From: Xenopus tropicalis | Lineage: Eukaryota > Chordata > Amphibia > Anura > Pipidae | Reading direction: 5' to 3' | Assembly (NCBI RefSeq): GCF_000004195.4 | Contig: NC_030678.2 | Location: forward strand, 97,112,904 to 97,176,903 | Length of the DNA stretch: 64,000 nt | In this document: piece after piece, positions 10,525 through 21,420 of the stretch | Layout: every line of letters starts with the position of its first letter | Numbering within the stretch: position 1 is the first letter of the stretch | Program-made: the position numbers and the translations under genes | Notes under the pieces: generated by a model | Told to the model about the DNA's origin: nothing | The model's database searches: none | The model's input: only the letters and a program-made list of their open reading frames with translations

Positions 10525-11818
10525 TATAGTTACATAGTTACATAGGGTTGAAAAAAGACCATTGTCCATCAAGTTCAACCCATCCGAGTAAACCCAGCAC
10601 ACAACCTATACTAACCAATCTATACACTCACATACATAAACTATATATATACAACCAGTAATACTAACTGTAGATATTAGTATCACAATAGCCTTGGATA
10701 TTCTGCTTGTTCAAAAACTCATCCAGGCCCCTCTTAAAGGCATTAACAGAGTCTGCCATTACAACATCACTAGGAAGGGCATTCCCCAACCTCACTGCCC
10801 TCACCGTGAAAAACCACCTACGCTGCTTCAAATGGAAGCTCCGTTCCTCTAATCTATAGGGGTGACCTCTGGTGCGCTGATTGTTTTTATGGGAAAAAAG
10901 AACATCCCCCAACTGCCTATAATCCCCTCTAATGTACTTGTACAGAGTAATCATGTCCCCTCGCAAGCGCCTCTTTTCCAGAGAAAACAACCCCAACCTC
11001 GACAGTCTAACCTCATAGCTTAAATCTTCCATCCCCTTTACCAGTTTAGTTGCACGTCTCTGCACTCTCTCCAGCTCATTAATATCCTTCTTAAGGACTG
11101 GAGCCCAAAACTGCACTGCATACTCAAGGTGAGGCCTTACCAGGGACCTATAAAGAGGCAAAAATATGTTCTCATCCCTTGAGTCAATGCCCTTTTTTAT
11201 ACAAGACAGCACTTTATTTGCTGTAGTAGCCACAGAATGACACTGCCTGGAATTGGACAACTTGTGATCTACAAAAACCCCTAGATCCTTCTCCATTAAG
11301 GATGCCCCCAACACCTCATTTTCCAGTTTGCTGCCCAGTTTTCCAATTTTGTCAAATCGCTCTGCAAAGCGGCAGCATCCTGCATGGAACTTATAGTTTT
11401 GCACAATTTAGTGTCATCAGCAAAAATAGAAACAGTACTCTCTATGCCCACCTCCAGGTCATTAATAAACAAGTTAAAAAGCAAAGGACCAAGGACCCCT
11501 GCGGTACTCCACTAACCACACTGGCCCAATTAGAAAATGTTCCATTTACCACCACTCTTTGTACTCTATCCTTCAGCCAGTTCTCTATCCAATTACAAAT
11601 ATTATGTTCTAGGCCAATATTCCTCAATTTGATCATTAACCTTCTGTGAGGTACTGTATCAAACGCTTTAGCAAAATCTAAGTAGATGACATCAACTGCC
11701 ATTCCAGCATCAAGGTTCCTGCTCACCTCCTCATAAAAGGCAACTAAATTAGTCTGGCAAGATCTGTTACGCATAAAACCATGCTGGCACAAACTAATAT
11801 GTTGGTGATCCCCCAACC
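10525..11818 (-). mobile_element. CR1 LINE, copy A (5'-truncated)
   Basis: The minus-strand copy covers most of the reverse transcriptase and the short 3' UTR, ending in a TAACTATG octamer repeat (about 10526-10545), the typical CR1 3' hallmark. It starts near a QHGF motif and is cut at 11818-11821, where a hAT-like element begins. Against copy B it has a 76-bp deletion at about 11313 and a 4-bp deletion at about 11494. Both shift the frame. Substitutions between the copies are few (about ten by eye over 1.1 kb), so both are young. Confidence 0.9.
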
Positions 11819-11849
11819 AATGGCTCATGAGCAACATGTTGCTCTCCAA
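10664..11849 (-). pseudogene. CR1 reverse transcriptase, frameshifted
   Basis: Three overlapping frames cover one ancestral protein: 11849-11442 (fingers/palm with DVIYLDFAKAFDTVPH and SGVPQGS), 11484-11296 (FADDTKL catalytic motif) and 11404-10664 (thumb and C-terminal domain). Frame changes occur at the 4-bp deletion just after SGVPQGS and at the 76-bp deletion after the palm. Residues before QHGF in the first frame come from the neighbouring hAT element. The endonuclease domain is absent. No active enzyme can be made. Confidence 0.88.
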
Positions 11850-12101
11850 CCCCTCGGATGTTGCTCCCAGTGGATCAAAGCAGTTGCTTAGTTTTGAATT
11901 CTTGGCTTGGAGGCAAGTTTTGGTTGCATAAAGACCAGATGTACTGCCAAACAGTGTCTTCTAAAGGCTGCCAGTCCACATAGGGGCTACCAATTAGCCG
12001 ATATTTGGCAACCCTCATGAACATGTTTTATGCTTGTGTTGCTCCCCAAGTCTTTTTACATTTGAATGTGGCTCAAGGGTAAGAAAGGTTGGGGATCCCT
12101 G
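11821..12101. mobile_element. hAT-like non-autonomous element (GGGATCCC ends)
   Basis: The right end reads GGTTGGGGATCCCTG and the left carries CTCCAACCCC. The interior (gttgctcccagtgg, gtactgccaaacagt, cagtccacat, cttgtgttgctccccaa) matches 58800-59071 throughout. CAGGGATCCCCAACC ends are hAT-like. It abuts CR1 copy A directly, so one interrupted or truncated the other. Confidence 0.65.
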
Positions 12102-12103
12102 CC

Positions 12104-12243
12104 ATATGTAATAAAAGGAACAAAGTTTGCCAAGGAGCAGTAACCCATAGCAACCAATAAACAGGTGACCAGTAAATGCCACGTGCGGATTAGTTGCTGT
12201 GGGTTACTGCACCTGGGCAAACATTTTGCCTTTTATTATATAA
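12104..12243. mobile_element. short palindromic MITE
   Basis: Inverted arms of about 54 bp share ATAATAAAAGG, TTTGCC, AGGNGCAGTAACCCA and AGCAAC at left (12104-12158) and right (12190-12243). A fragment of the same arm, cagtaacccatagcaaccaa, occurs at 31857-31876. No coding capacity. Confidence 0.65.
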
Positions 12244-12406
12244 CCCCCATTGGGTTCAATAACAGGTCTGCCTTAGCTCAGAAACTGAATAGGGATAGGA
12301 GAGAATATTAGTAGGGATTACACTTTGTCCAACTAACTACATTCACTGTGAGCTAACCTTGACACGTGTCTGGGAAATTTGTGGGATATTGCAGATTCAT
12401 ATTTGT

Positions 12407-12884
12407 TTAAAGGAGAACTATACCCCCGGGCGCTAAAAGCCCCCTTAACTATCACTGCCTAGACCCCCCTCACCTCTTCCTTATCGCATAGTTCAAAGTT
12501 TAAACACTGTCCCTATCGCTAACCCTAGCTAAAAATGCAGAGTAACACAGCAGCGAACCTGGCAGACATCTTCTTACCGACTGAAGACACTTCGGGTCTC
12601 TCTGCCAACGCTAACCTGCTTGCGCATGCGCAGTTGGAGGTAGCAGGAAATCCGCTTCAACTGCGCATGCGCAAGCAGGGTCTGTGTCGGTGGTGAGACC
12701 CGAAGAGTCTTCAGTAGGTAAGAAGATGTCGGCCAGGTACGCTGCTGTGTTAGTCTGCATTTTTACCTAGCAGTTAGCATTAGGGACAGAGTGCAAAAAT
12801 TATGCGATAAGGGAGAGGTGAGGGGAGTCTAGGCAGTGATAATTAAGGCGGCTTTTTGCATCTGGGGGTATAGTTCTCCTTTAA
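12407..12884. mobile_element. TTAA MITE, AGGAGAACTATACCCCC family
   Basis: The element lies at 12411-12880 between TTAA at 12407-12410 and 12881-12884. Its ends are perfect AGGAGAACTATACCCCC inverted repeats and the whole 470 bp is a long imperfect palindrome. It contains two perfect TGCGCATGCGCA sites (12621-12632 and 12662-12673). Relatives are a fragment at 40402-40495 and a partial one at 19992-20120. Confidence 0.88.
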
Positions 12885-13425
12885 TGTTATGTATGGCACC
12901 ACTGTGTCGGATTTATAGTGGAAACTAATTATTTCGACAGATTTCACCAGATTTCAGCCTTTTCTATTATGTAACCATGTAAACTTGATAGCAGCGGAAG
13001 CTATGGGAACACTGAACCTATTTGTTCTAGTTCAACATTTATTCTGTGCTGTGATTTTTAGATGGTGAAGTTTTTAAACAATACCGTTAGAGTGCAGACA
13101 TAAGTTTGATGAACTGTATATTTTATCGTAGTTAAATCTCTGGCATTTAGTCACTGTGCTTGTGACCCTCCTGTCACAGATAAACCCTTTGTAACCCATT
13201 CCAAAAAGGGGAAATTTAACTTTAATTTGTCCCATGAATGTCACCAATGAATGCAGAATTCAGTGCTATGTCAAGGAAGGAAATACAGTTTTAGAAACCT
13301 TAGAGAACTAATTTAGGCAAGTTTCCAAAATTATGGCTTTATTCTTGTAGAAATGTAACACTACTATACATTTTATTAGGTGACAAACTTGATTACAAGG
13401 ATAAAGAGATCATGGGAGTATCCCT
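12885..13425. other. unique DNA, nothing recognised
   Basis: No repeat ends or gene signals were recognised. Confidence 0.55.
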
Positions 13426-14062
13426 TTAAAGGAGAAGGAAAGGCTAAGTCACTTGGGGGTGCCAAAATGTTAGGCACCCCCAATGCCTTTAATCTCTTAC
13501 CTTGGTGCTCTTGTGAGAAGAAAACCAGCACCAGGCCAGGGTACCTGCAGCGAGCGTTTCCTCTTTGTTCTTTATTCTTTGGAATCCCTGGGCCGGCGCA
13601 TGCGCAGTAGATGAAAAAGCAGGCTTTTTTGTTTAAGTTTGGTTTTTCACTCTACTGCACATGTGCACACCCCTGAAGACGGAAGAAGGAACAGGAGACA
13701 GTAGCTGCAGGTACCCCGGGCTGGTGCGGTTTTCTCCTAACAGGCAGGGGCGCTTCTGCCATTAGGCGAGTTGAGAAACTCGCCTCAGGCGGCAGAAGCG
13801 CCCCAGTTACCAGGGGCGGCAAAAAGCCGCTCCTGGTAACTTTAAGAGCCGAATTTCCGGTTCTTCTAGTGCAATTGCGCTCTCTGCACTAGCGATCTCA
13901 CCGCCCCCGGCATCCAGGAGCCGCCTCAGGCGGCGATATGTCCAGAATCGCCCCTGCTAACAGGGGCACCAGCCCAGGGTACAAGGTAAGCGATTTAAGT
14001 CACTGGGGGGTGCCTAACATTTTGGCACCCCCAAAGTGACTTAGCCTTTCCTTCTTCTTTAA
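13426..14062. mobile_element. TTAA MITE, AGGAGAAGGAAAGG family, with insert
   Basis: The element spans 13430-14058 between TTAA copies at 13426-13429 and 14059-14062. The inverted arms share AAGGAAAGGCTAAGTCACTT and GGGGGTGCC. Without the nested hAT MITE it would be about 409 bp. It carries GGCGCATGCGCAG at 13595-13607. A 5'-half fragment of the family lies at 26436-26502. Confidence 0.88.
13737..13964. mobile_element. hAT MITE nested in a TTAA MITE
   Basis: A 212-bp element (13745-13956) has CAGGGGCG...CGCCCCTG ends and is flanked by exact 8-bp duplications CTAACAGG (13737-13744 and 13957-13964), the hAT hallmark. It is GC-rich, with an internal inverted repeat around GCCTCAGGCGGC. It clearly inserted after the host MITE. 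A decayed relative lies at 59416-59487. Confidence 0.9.
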
Positions 14063-14678
14063 GGCAATAATACATTTTCACGAAACTTTTAACTTGCAAA
14101 TTTTTTTTTATAAAAGTGTAGCTGTACCCCTTGATTTCCTCACCCTGCCAACCATCACACCTACAGATTTCTGTACCCAAACTTTAAAATACAGGCTTCT
14201 TTGTCTATTCAGAGAGCTGTAAGATGGAGGTGAAATGGTTTGTTGTGTCACTTTTAATCATGCTGCAATTCAGCTGCGATTCTCCCAAAGGTGTTGGAGT
14301 GACAGAAGATCTGGCAGCATCCAAGAGCAATTTATTTTCAACTAGGAGGGAAATAGACTGCAGCATTGTGTTAGCTCTGCAGCCTTAAAGAGAGAGCTTG
14401 TATAATGCATGCAGCAGAAATATGGAGGGAAGGAATATGTTAACTATAATTACAGGGCTGCTTCAAAGCAATACATTTGCTTCATCTACTTTGATAACAA
14501 GGTTTTTTAAACCAAATACTATTAGTTTATGCAAAGTGTTTATTTGATACTGCAAACTTCCATTCACATTTTCTTCTTATGGATAAACACACTCATTTAG
14601 GAATTGTTGTTATTGAATTATTAGGCAGTCTTCTATATTTGATTTTAGCTTAGAGTATTATTATCTATCTCTATAATC
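14063..14678 (+). other. unique DNA with a small signal-peptide-like ORF
   Basis: An ATG at 14224 opens 54 codons ending in TAA at 14386-14388. The context is strong (A at -3, G at +4). The product starts MEVK, then a hydrophobic run WFVVSLLIMLQF and then SCDSP, as in a secretory signal peptide. An acceptor-like tctttgtctattcag ends at about 14211. Nothing downstream is recognisable and a hydrophobic run this short can arise by chance. I do not call it a gene. Confidence 0.2.
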
Positions 14679-14942
14679 TAAGGGGCATATTTATTATGCT
14701 GTGTAAAAAACGTCGAGAATATTCGCCACACATCGCCAGGGTTCGTCGTTTAAAAATGGTGTAAAAACGGAGTAATTGTTTTACACGTTTTTTCTTCCAC
14801 TGGAACTTATGGAAAATAACGGCGTAACATCCGGCGTAATATCCGGGTTCAGATGGCGATCTTTTCCATTTATTTTCCACAGCTTTTTACTCGTTTTTTT
14901 TCGGCGAATTAGTTTTACACAGCATAATAAATACGCCCCTTG
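14679..14942. mobile_element. palindromic MITE, GGGGCATATTTATTATG ends
   Basis: The element is at 14682-14939 with inverted ends GGGGCATATTTATTATGCTG and the matching right arm; CAGCATAATAAATACGCCCC closes it. Flanking triplets are TAA and TTG, so the TWA-type duplication is not intact. Internal AT-rich arms pair as well. No coding capacity. Confidence 0.75.
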
Positions 14943-15193
14943 TAGTGTTGTAGTGTTAGTGTAGAGTTGGAAACATGGCTGTACTCCTGGGAAAATGTAT
15001 TGAAGAAGATGAGTTGAAAAGTTTTTTCATGCTGTAGAGAGTCAATGGGGGCAAAAAAGCAGCTTGGGTGGTGAAAATAAGTTTGTTTATTACCCAAGAG
15101 CCATAAAATACAATGTCAGATGCACTTATATGTGTCTTTTTCAATATATGCATTCTCAATACAAGGAGAATATCTGATTTTTACTGTTTGGTA
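14943..15193. other. unique DNA, nothing recognised
   Basis: No repeat ends or gene signals were recognised. Confidence 0.5.
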
Positions 15194-15256
15194 GGTGGGG
15201 GGGGTCCTAAAAATGATTTTGCTGTGGGCCCCGGTAACTTCTAGTTCCATTACTGC
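15194..15256 (-). mobile_element. truncated hAT-like end
   Basis: The minus strand reads CAGTAATGGAACTAGAAGTT and then a CCGGGGCCCACAGCAAAAT-like segment, a recurrent frog hAT non-autonomous end. Only about 60 bp is present. Confidence 0.5.
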
Positions 15257-16738
15257 TGTGTTCTTTTTAGCTTAACAAGGCAATATTTATCAAAGCAAGT
15301 ATGGATGCTAAATGAATAATCAGCATTAGGCAAGTGAAGGCAACGGTTTATCTTTATCTCTGCAGTGATACAAATCCCAGCTCTAATCAAAGAGATGTGA
15401 TTTGCAACTCAATGCTAAATCTTTAACAGTTTCCAGAACAGGAAAGGTCAGTGCAAAGACACAAGTCTTACTAATTGACTGAGAAGTCTGTACTTAACAT
15501 TTGGCCGGAATGCGACCACGTCAGTGTGAGTAGCTATTGCTTCTGTCTCTTACATTAGGCCAAACAAAATATAAGATGTGCTGTTTTTATAAAGAAATGA
15601 TTTGCATTAGACTAAAGAAACCCCCCCAGAAATACTCATCGATGAGATCATAGTCTCCATCCATCACAGCCGTCTATATTACCTCATTATCTAAGAGCTA
15701 TAAATTATACCATGCATCATGTTTCCATAAGTACATTTGTCACTATTTTGAGGTTATGTTTCTTTAGACTAGGTAGGAAAAGGTACAAATCACCTTTCAA
15801 ATGAATCACTCAGTGTTAGATTTGATTTAGCTTTCATTACAACATAGAAACTGAAGGATCCACCCTTCATAGTGTGCAAAAGAATCATAGTTACATCCCT
15901 GCATGAGTGTTTCTACTGTTAAAGGTGCTGCTTCTAAGAGAACATTATCTTCACCCACAATCCATCATTTAATATCACAGACAGGCCTAATGCATGGCAT
16001 TTTAAGCACCAGAAACACTAAATTAAATGCAGTAGCTTTTTTTTCTATCTCCTATACTCTACAGCTTTGGATTTATTGTTCATGGTTTGTTAAGAGCCAA
16101 TATTGTCCCTCGTTAACTTAGAAGTTCTCTTTGAAAGTAAAAGAAAACACTGCTATTTCATGTTCAGATCTAAGCATAGAATCTAGCTGTCACAGGCACC
16201 AACATCACACTAAAGTTGGCCATGGGAATAAGAAATAACTTCAAAACATTAATGGCTGGTCTTGTGTTCCTCTTTAGCTATCAGCGCAATGCTTGCTCAG
16301 CGTGTTATCTAGTCCATTGATGTTCCAAAAAACTCCCCCAGGAGAAACGTGAAGGTTACTAAGTAAATACGTCCACTGAGGGTTTCAGTAAGTTCTTAAA
16401 AAATCATTTTTATAGTAAAGATTTTTAGAATTTTACAGGGGGATAAAGCTGCCTTGTTTTCTTTATTTTTATGCTATAGTACATTGCCACATTGCATCCT
16501 TCTGTCTTATGGTAAGCTTGTGTTGAACTTGTGTATTACTTTGTATATGATTCAGCTGCATGGTGGAATGCATCACTTGACATTGTATGACAACTCAAAT
16601 TCAGTACAAAAAAACCCCTAAATGATTAGCTGACAGGCTAAAAGGGGCTGAGGGTAGTAACATGTTAACTGAGTTTGGGGCCTTGTCACAGCATGGGAGT
16701 TGGGTCCATCAGTCCTTATGAGATTGAGCTGCTTTACA
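15257..16738. other. unique DNA, nothing recognised
   Basis: No repeat ends or convincing coding frames were seen. Confidence 0.5.
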
Positions 16739-16884
16739 TTAAAGTTGCCCATAGACAGGCCAATAAAAGTTTATTGGCCTGACAGGCCTGCCCAACTGAT
16801 ATTTGGGCATATTTCAAAATTACATCAAAATGAGGACTGCATTGGCTTGTTGACGAGCAGATCCTTATGTATGGCCAGCTTTAG
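16739..16884. mobile_element. short MITE, TTAAAGTTGCCCATA ends
   Basis: Left end TTAAAGTTGCCCATAGAC (16739-16756) pairs with right end TATGTATGGCCAGCTTTAG. TTAA at the left and TTAG at the right suggest a slightly decayed TTAA duplication. It belongs with the longer element at 26580-26876. Confidence 0.6.
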
Positions 16885-17463
16885 TCTTCAGTGGAAAGCA
16901 AGGACAGGTTTTAACCTCTTTAGAAGTTCAATGTATTTTGGCTGGAATTGTTTATCTAAAAATACTTTAGCAGAATGTTAGAAGCATCATACATTATCAC
17001 TCTGTTTTACAGAGTTCCACTCCACCAGGAGCAACACTTTACTTCCAGCTAGTCAGATACAACTGGCTTGCTTGTGATAACAATCCTGCTGGTCCTACTT
17101 CAGTGTTCTGTAGATCCTGATATCCTCGCCTGCCAGTTTGTGTACGTTGATGACCTCCTTGGCTGATTTCTTTATTTTTCCTTTGTGATTTGTTCCTATA
17201 GTATTTTCCTGTTTTCCACTACTGTCCAAATATTCTAATCGCTATTTACTTCTTCTTTGTTTTTTATACCCTTATTTTAGGGCTTCTGTTTTAACTTGTC
17301 TGACTGGTTATTTGGTATTATCAAAACTATCACATATATTACAGAAAAAGTACAAAAGCAAGGCAATTTCTACGACATAAAAACATGCTTCGTAGTTACA
17401 TTTTACAGTTTGTATCAGTAGCCAAAATAGAACTGTGATCAAATATCCCTTACTCTCATACTA
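16885..17463. other. unique DNA, nothing recognised
   Basis: No repeat ends or gene signals were recognised. Confidence 0.5.
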
Positions 17464-17761
17464 CAGGTATGGGTTCTGTTATCTGAAAACCCGTTATCCA
17501 GAAAGCTCTGAATTACAGGAAGGCCATCTCCCAGAGACTCCATGTTAATCAAATAATTACAATTTTTAGATATTATTCAATTTTTCTCTGTAATAATAAT
17601 AAAAGAGTAACTTGTACTTGACCCTAACTAAGATATAATTAATTCATATTAGTGGTAAAACTATCCTATTGAGTTTGTTTAATGCTTAAATTATTTTTGA
17701 GTAGACTTATCAGGTATGATGGTTCAAATATGAAAAGACCCCGAGCATTCTGAATAACTGT
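17464..17761 (+). mobile_element. CAGGTATGGG-type hAT-like element
   Basis: It starts CAGGTATGGGTTCTGTTATC and contains GTAATAATAATAAAAGAG, cttgtacttga, ctaactaagatataattaat, cctattgagttt and cccgagcattctg in the order shared by the copies at 20163-20939, 25274-25520 and 47716-47858. It is non-coding. The distal end is decayed and a 20-bp tandem repeat follows at once. Confidence 0.7.
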
Positions 17762-17818
17762 ACTGAGAAATTACCCTATGCACTGAGAAATTACCCTATG
17801 CACTGAGAAATTACCCTA
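17762..17818. repeat. three-copy 20-bp tandem repeat
   Basis: actgagaaattaccctatgc is repeated three times head to tail, the last copy incomplete, directly at the end of the preceding TE. Confidence 0.9.
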
Positions 17819-19914
17819 GTTGACAATTATCAGTGAATGGTTTAGTTAGGACATAGATCTGTTTTTTTTGTTTTTGTGTGTGACTTTAGTCACAGGAATT
17901 GATCATTATCCCGGAAATAAGTATTTCATTTGTGTTTAACTAGTTAAGTGGCAGACAGGCAGCTAATTTTAAGGAGCAGTGTGTTGGGACCCGGTGTTAT
18001 ATTTTTGCAATTTGTTTCTGTATGACCTTTCCTAGACGAGTGTCTGCTAGAAATGACTTAGCTTGGTGGCAGATTGCATACAGAATGCATAATCTCACAG
18101 TGCAGAATAAAATGCCTCAAACTATCTCATCCTGAAGACAATTTCATTAACGGGGGAAACTGCCTGTAAAATGTTTGACGAATATTCTGCTTTGTTTGGG
18201 CCTCTTGTTTTCTTAAACAAATACAGAATTTTAATAAGAGATTAATGATCCCAGTGGAAAATTTAATTTACTCTCTGTATATTTATTTATTTATTTGTTC
18301 CTCCTTTTCGAATCAGAAGGCATGAGTAAAAAAACATCATCACAGCTTGTGTCTAAGTGATTGGAGAAAATGCTCCCTGCGTGCAGAGTCTTTAAAACAA
18401 CTCATAAATGAAATGTGATTTCCTGGACTGGAAAGACACATTAAGGATGGAGGTGAGGAGTCCTATGGTGCCAACTTTGCTATTGAATTAACCTGTTATT
18501 AGCTGGGCCTGGTGTGACTATATCAGTAACTTAGTAGTATGAATTTAACATAACCCTAACGTTTTGTGCATGGGAGGTATGAGATCCATAATCCGGGAAC
18601 ACCTAATTTATGAATGCCTCACTACATGACAATACAATTTACAAACACTTATTAATTCTTAATTGATTTAGTTTTTTAATAAGTCAGTATTTTGTACTTG
18701 CTGTTAACTTTAAGATACAGACATGTAAACCATGCTGGATTCGTCTGCATTTTTATGCCAGGCTGGGGCTGAGCTGGGCCTGTGCATAAGGTGGTATAAT
18801 TGTAGTGAAGAACCCTTATGTGTAAAACACCAGGACCAGAGTGGTACATAAGATGACAACAGATGGAGCCACCATGATTTTTGTATCAGGTGTACACAAC
18901 ACACCATTTCACTGGGGAGAAGGACATGCTTCCAGATACACAATTCATGTTGGCTCCATCTGTATTTATAGTTTCACAATCAATAACATAGATGAAAGAA
19001 AAAACATTCAGTAGTGCTTACATTCTATGTAGTGGTAACTACAGTGTGTAGTTCCATGAATATTTAAAGCCAGGGACGATACTTCTGTATTTTTTAGCAG
19101 GGATACGTGCTTTATTTATTCTCCCAAGCTCCCCAGTGTGGAATAATTAAACTCTACCTACTGCAAAGAATTGCAAAGTTATTGTGATGACGTGTTGTGT
19201 CTTCTCATTGCCTCCTGCAGACCCACAAGACTTTAATCAAACCCCCCTTGGTACTTCACACTGAGATAATAATTGACATATTCTAGAGAGTTTCTGTATT
19301 CTATGTTTAACAGGAATGGAATGGAAGAAATAAGGCAGCTATTTATATGCATGCTGAATTCATCTAAAAAAAATAGTAGATATGTGTAAGTAATCTTTTA
19401 TATGACTGTTTCTTTGTCTTCTTTATTTATATTCCATTGTTCAGGCCTTTGGAGTAAGTAGTGTCATTCTTGTATATTTAAAAGGTCAAATAAACTGCCA
19501 TGGGTTATAGCTACATGCTTACATTTAAACAATGTATGAATTGCTAATAGATCCCTGCTCACTTACTTGTAATGTAGTTCAGTATCTAAGAAAAATCACT
19601 CTTTGATTAATAGTGGGTCATTAACCAATAAAGCTCAGAGCACAAATTGGCAGTATCCCATGACATAAACTGCTATAATAGTATATGTGTAGTATGTACT
19701 ATGATCCACCCAATATATAACTTAATTCTAAAGTATAATGACATATTTCCCTCATAGCATGTCAGAATGGGTATTGTCTGCTATCAATAACCTGGCTTCA
19801 GTCAAACATGGCAGTCTTGTTCACAAATTCAAAAGATAGGTACTGACCATACTCCTGCATTACAGTTTCCATTGTATTGTATTTATTTGTCTTGTACTTT
19901 ATTATAATTTACAC
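17819..19914. other. unique DNA; possible conserved non-coding block
   Basis: No TE ends were seen. 18190-18470 is low in repeats and rich in TAAT/ATTA and TTTAAAA words, the texture of vertebrate conserved non-coding elements. This is only an impression. The frame at 18943-18710 (minus, 77 codons) has no recognisable domain. Confidence 0.35.
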
Positions 19915-19970
19915 AATTTATACTGTTCCAACATATTCCAAGGCCATGTACAATAAATAGGTGTATACAC
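19915..19970 (-). mobile_element. decayed SINE/L2-type tail
   Basis: ttccaacatattccaaggcc and the following tacaataaatagg resemble the tail at 5590-5640, with many substitutions. Confidence 0.4.
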
Positions 19971-19987
19971 TGAACATAGAGATTTCA

Positions 19988-20120
19988 TTAAAGGAAAACT
20001 ATACCCCCAGAATGAATACTTAACCAACAGATTATATTATTATTAATATTAGTAATATAATATTTATATATTATATTATTTATATTATGTTAAATGACCT
20101 ACATTGTTTGGGGGTATAGG
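19988..20120. mobile_element. truncated TTAA MITE
   Basis: TTAA at 19988-19991 precedes AGGAAAACTATACCCCCAG. The centre is a palindromic AT-only stretch (about 20028-20095) and gggggtatag remains at the right, but the outer right end is lost, joined to a CAGGTATGGG-family fragment at 20119. Confidence 0.6.
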
Positions 20121-20939
20121 AAGGCCATTTCTCATAGGTTCCATTTTAATCAAATACTGGTACAGGACCTGTTATCCAGAAAGCTCTTGACCTAGGGTTT
20201 TCCAGATATGGGGTCTTTTTATCATTTAGTCCATATACCTTAAGTCTACTCAAAAATAATTTAAGCATTATATAAATCCAGTAGGGTTGTTTTGCTTCCA
20301 GTAAGGACTAATTATATCTTAGTTGGGATCAAGGTACTGTTTTATTATCACAGAGAAAAAGGAAATACTTTATCTAAGTAAATCATTTTCATAAAAATAC
20401 TACTTTTTTAGTAGTATGTGCTATTGGATACTCCTAAATAGAAAATTGCCATTTTAAGAATTATGGGCTGCCCCCTGGGATCATAGGATTCACAGTGCAC
20501 ACAAACAAGCCAAGGTACACATACATGCTAGGCCACATCAGCCAATTAAAGAGTTCCGTATTTCGCTTACACATTTCTTTTTTACAGTTAGAGCTGCATT
20601 ATTTCTGGTCATGTGATCTCTGAGGGAGCCCACATCCCATCACTAAATGGTGGCTCAAGGGAAAGGATGCTTTTTGGATAATGAGTTTCAAGACAACGGA
20701 TCCCATACCTGGAATTCAATTTCTTTAAAAAAAATTTCTATTTTTTTAAAGGATTCCCTTTTTCTCTGTAATAATAAAACAGTACCTTGTACTTGATCTC
20801 AACAGATATATAATTTATCCTTATCGGAGGCAAACAATCCTATTGGGTTTATTAATGTTTAAATGATTTTTAGTAGACATAGTGATCCATAATACAGAAA
20901 GACCCCTGAACATTCTGGATAATAGAATCCATTCCTGTA
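20121..20939. mobile_element. CAGGTATGGG-family cluster
   Basis: Three pieces are present: an internal scrap (20121-20157); a copy opening CAGGACCTGTTATCC at 20163 and closing GGATCCCATACCTG at 20711, with foreign sequence in its middle; and a piece in the opposite sense (20712-20938) ending near GGATAATAGAATCC. The order implies insertion of one copy next to or inside another. Confidence 0.6.
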
Positions 20940-20999
20940 CTTAGAACATCCCATGTTTCTATTCACTGAATAGTACAACCTCTCTCTCCCTTTGTCTTA

Positions 21000-21420
21000 C
21001 TTTTGCAGTTATTTTACATATAGAGATAATTATGTCTCATTATATTACACTGGAATAAATAAATAAAATAATAAATAAAATGACATAATTATGTCTATAT
21101 GTAAGATAAGATGCCTGACATAGTGCTGGGAATCAGCATTCTCACTCTCTTGCACTTATAATGAGATTTTGGGTCAGTAGAATGGGTGAATTTTCTTGCA
21201 TCTATAATTACATTTTTCGACAACTTCTATAGCAAAACTAGGGGAGCAGTGGGACAGTGTTATGGTTGGGTTTACAACCCCTTTAAGAATGCAACCCTGA
21301 TGTTGCTAGACTACAGCTCCCAGCATTCCTCACCCTTCATTATATGTTACTTTATTCTGGGATTTGTAGTCCCGAAACAACTGAGTAAAGTTTAGTTGAA
21401 CAGTGCAGTACAGCAGGGTT
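21000..21420. mobile_element. TTAA element related to 56905-57635
   Basis: The shared segment ttacatatagagataattatg is followed by cagtgggacagt and ggttgggtttacaacccctttaag, then by an inner segment with catcattatatgtta-like and gggatttg words. In the 57-kb copy these blocks occur in a different order. TTAA at 21293-21296 marks one end. Confidence 0.5.
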
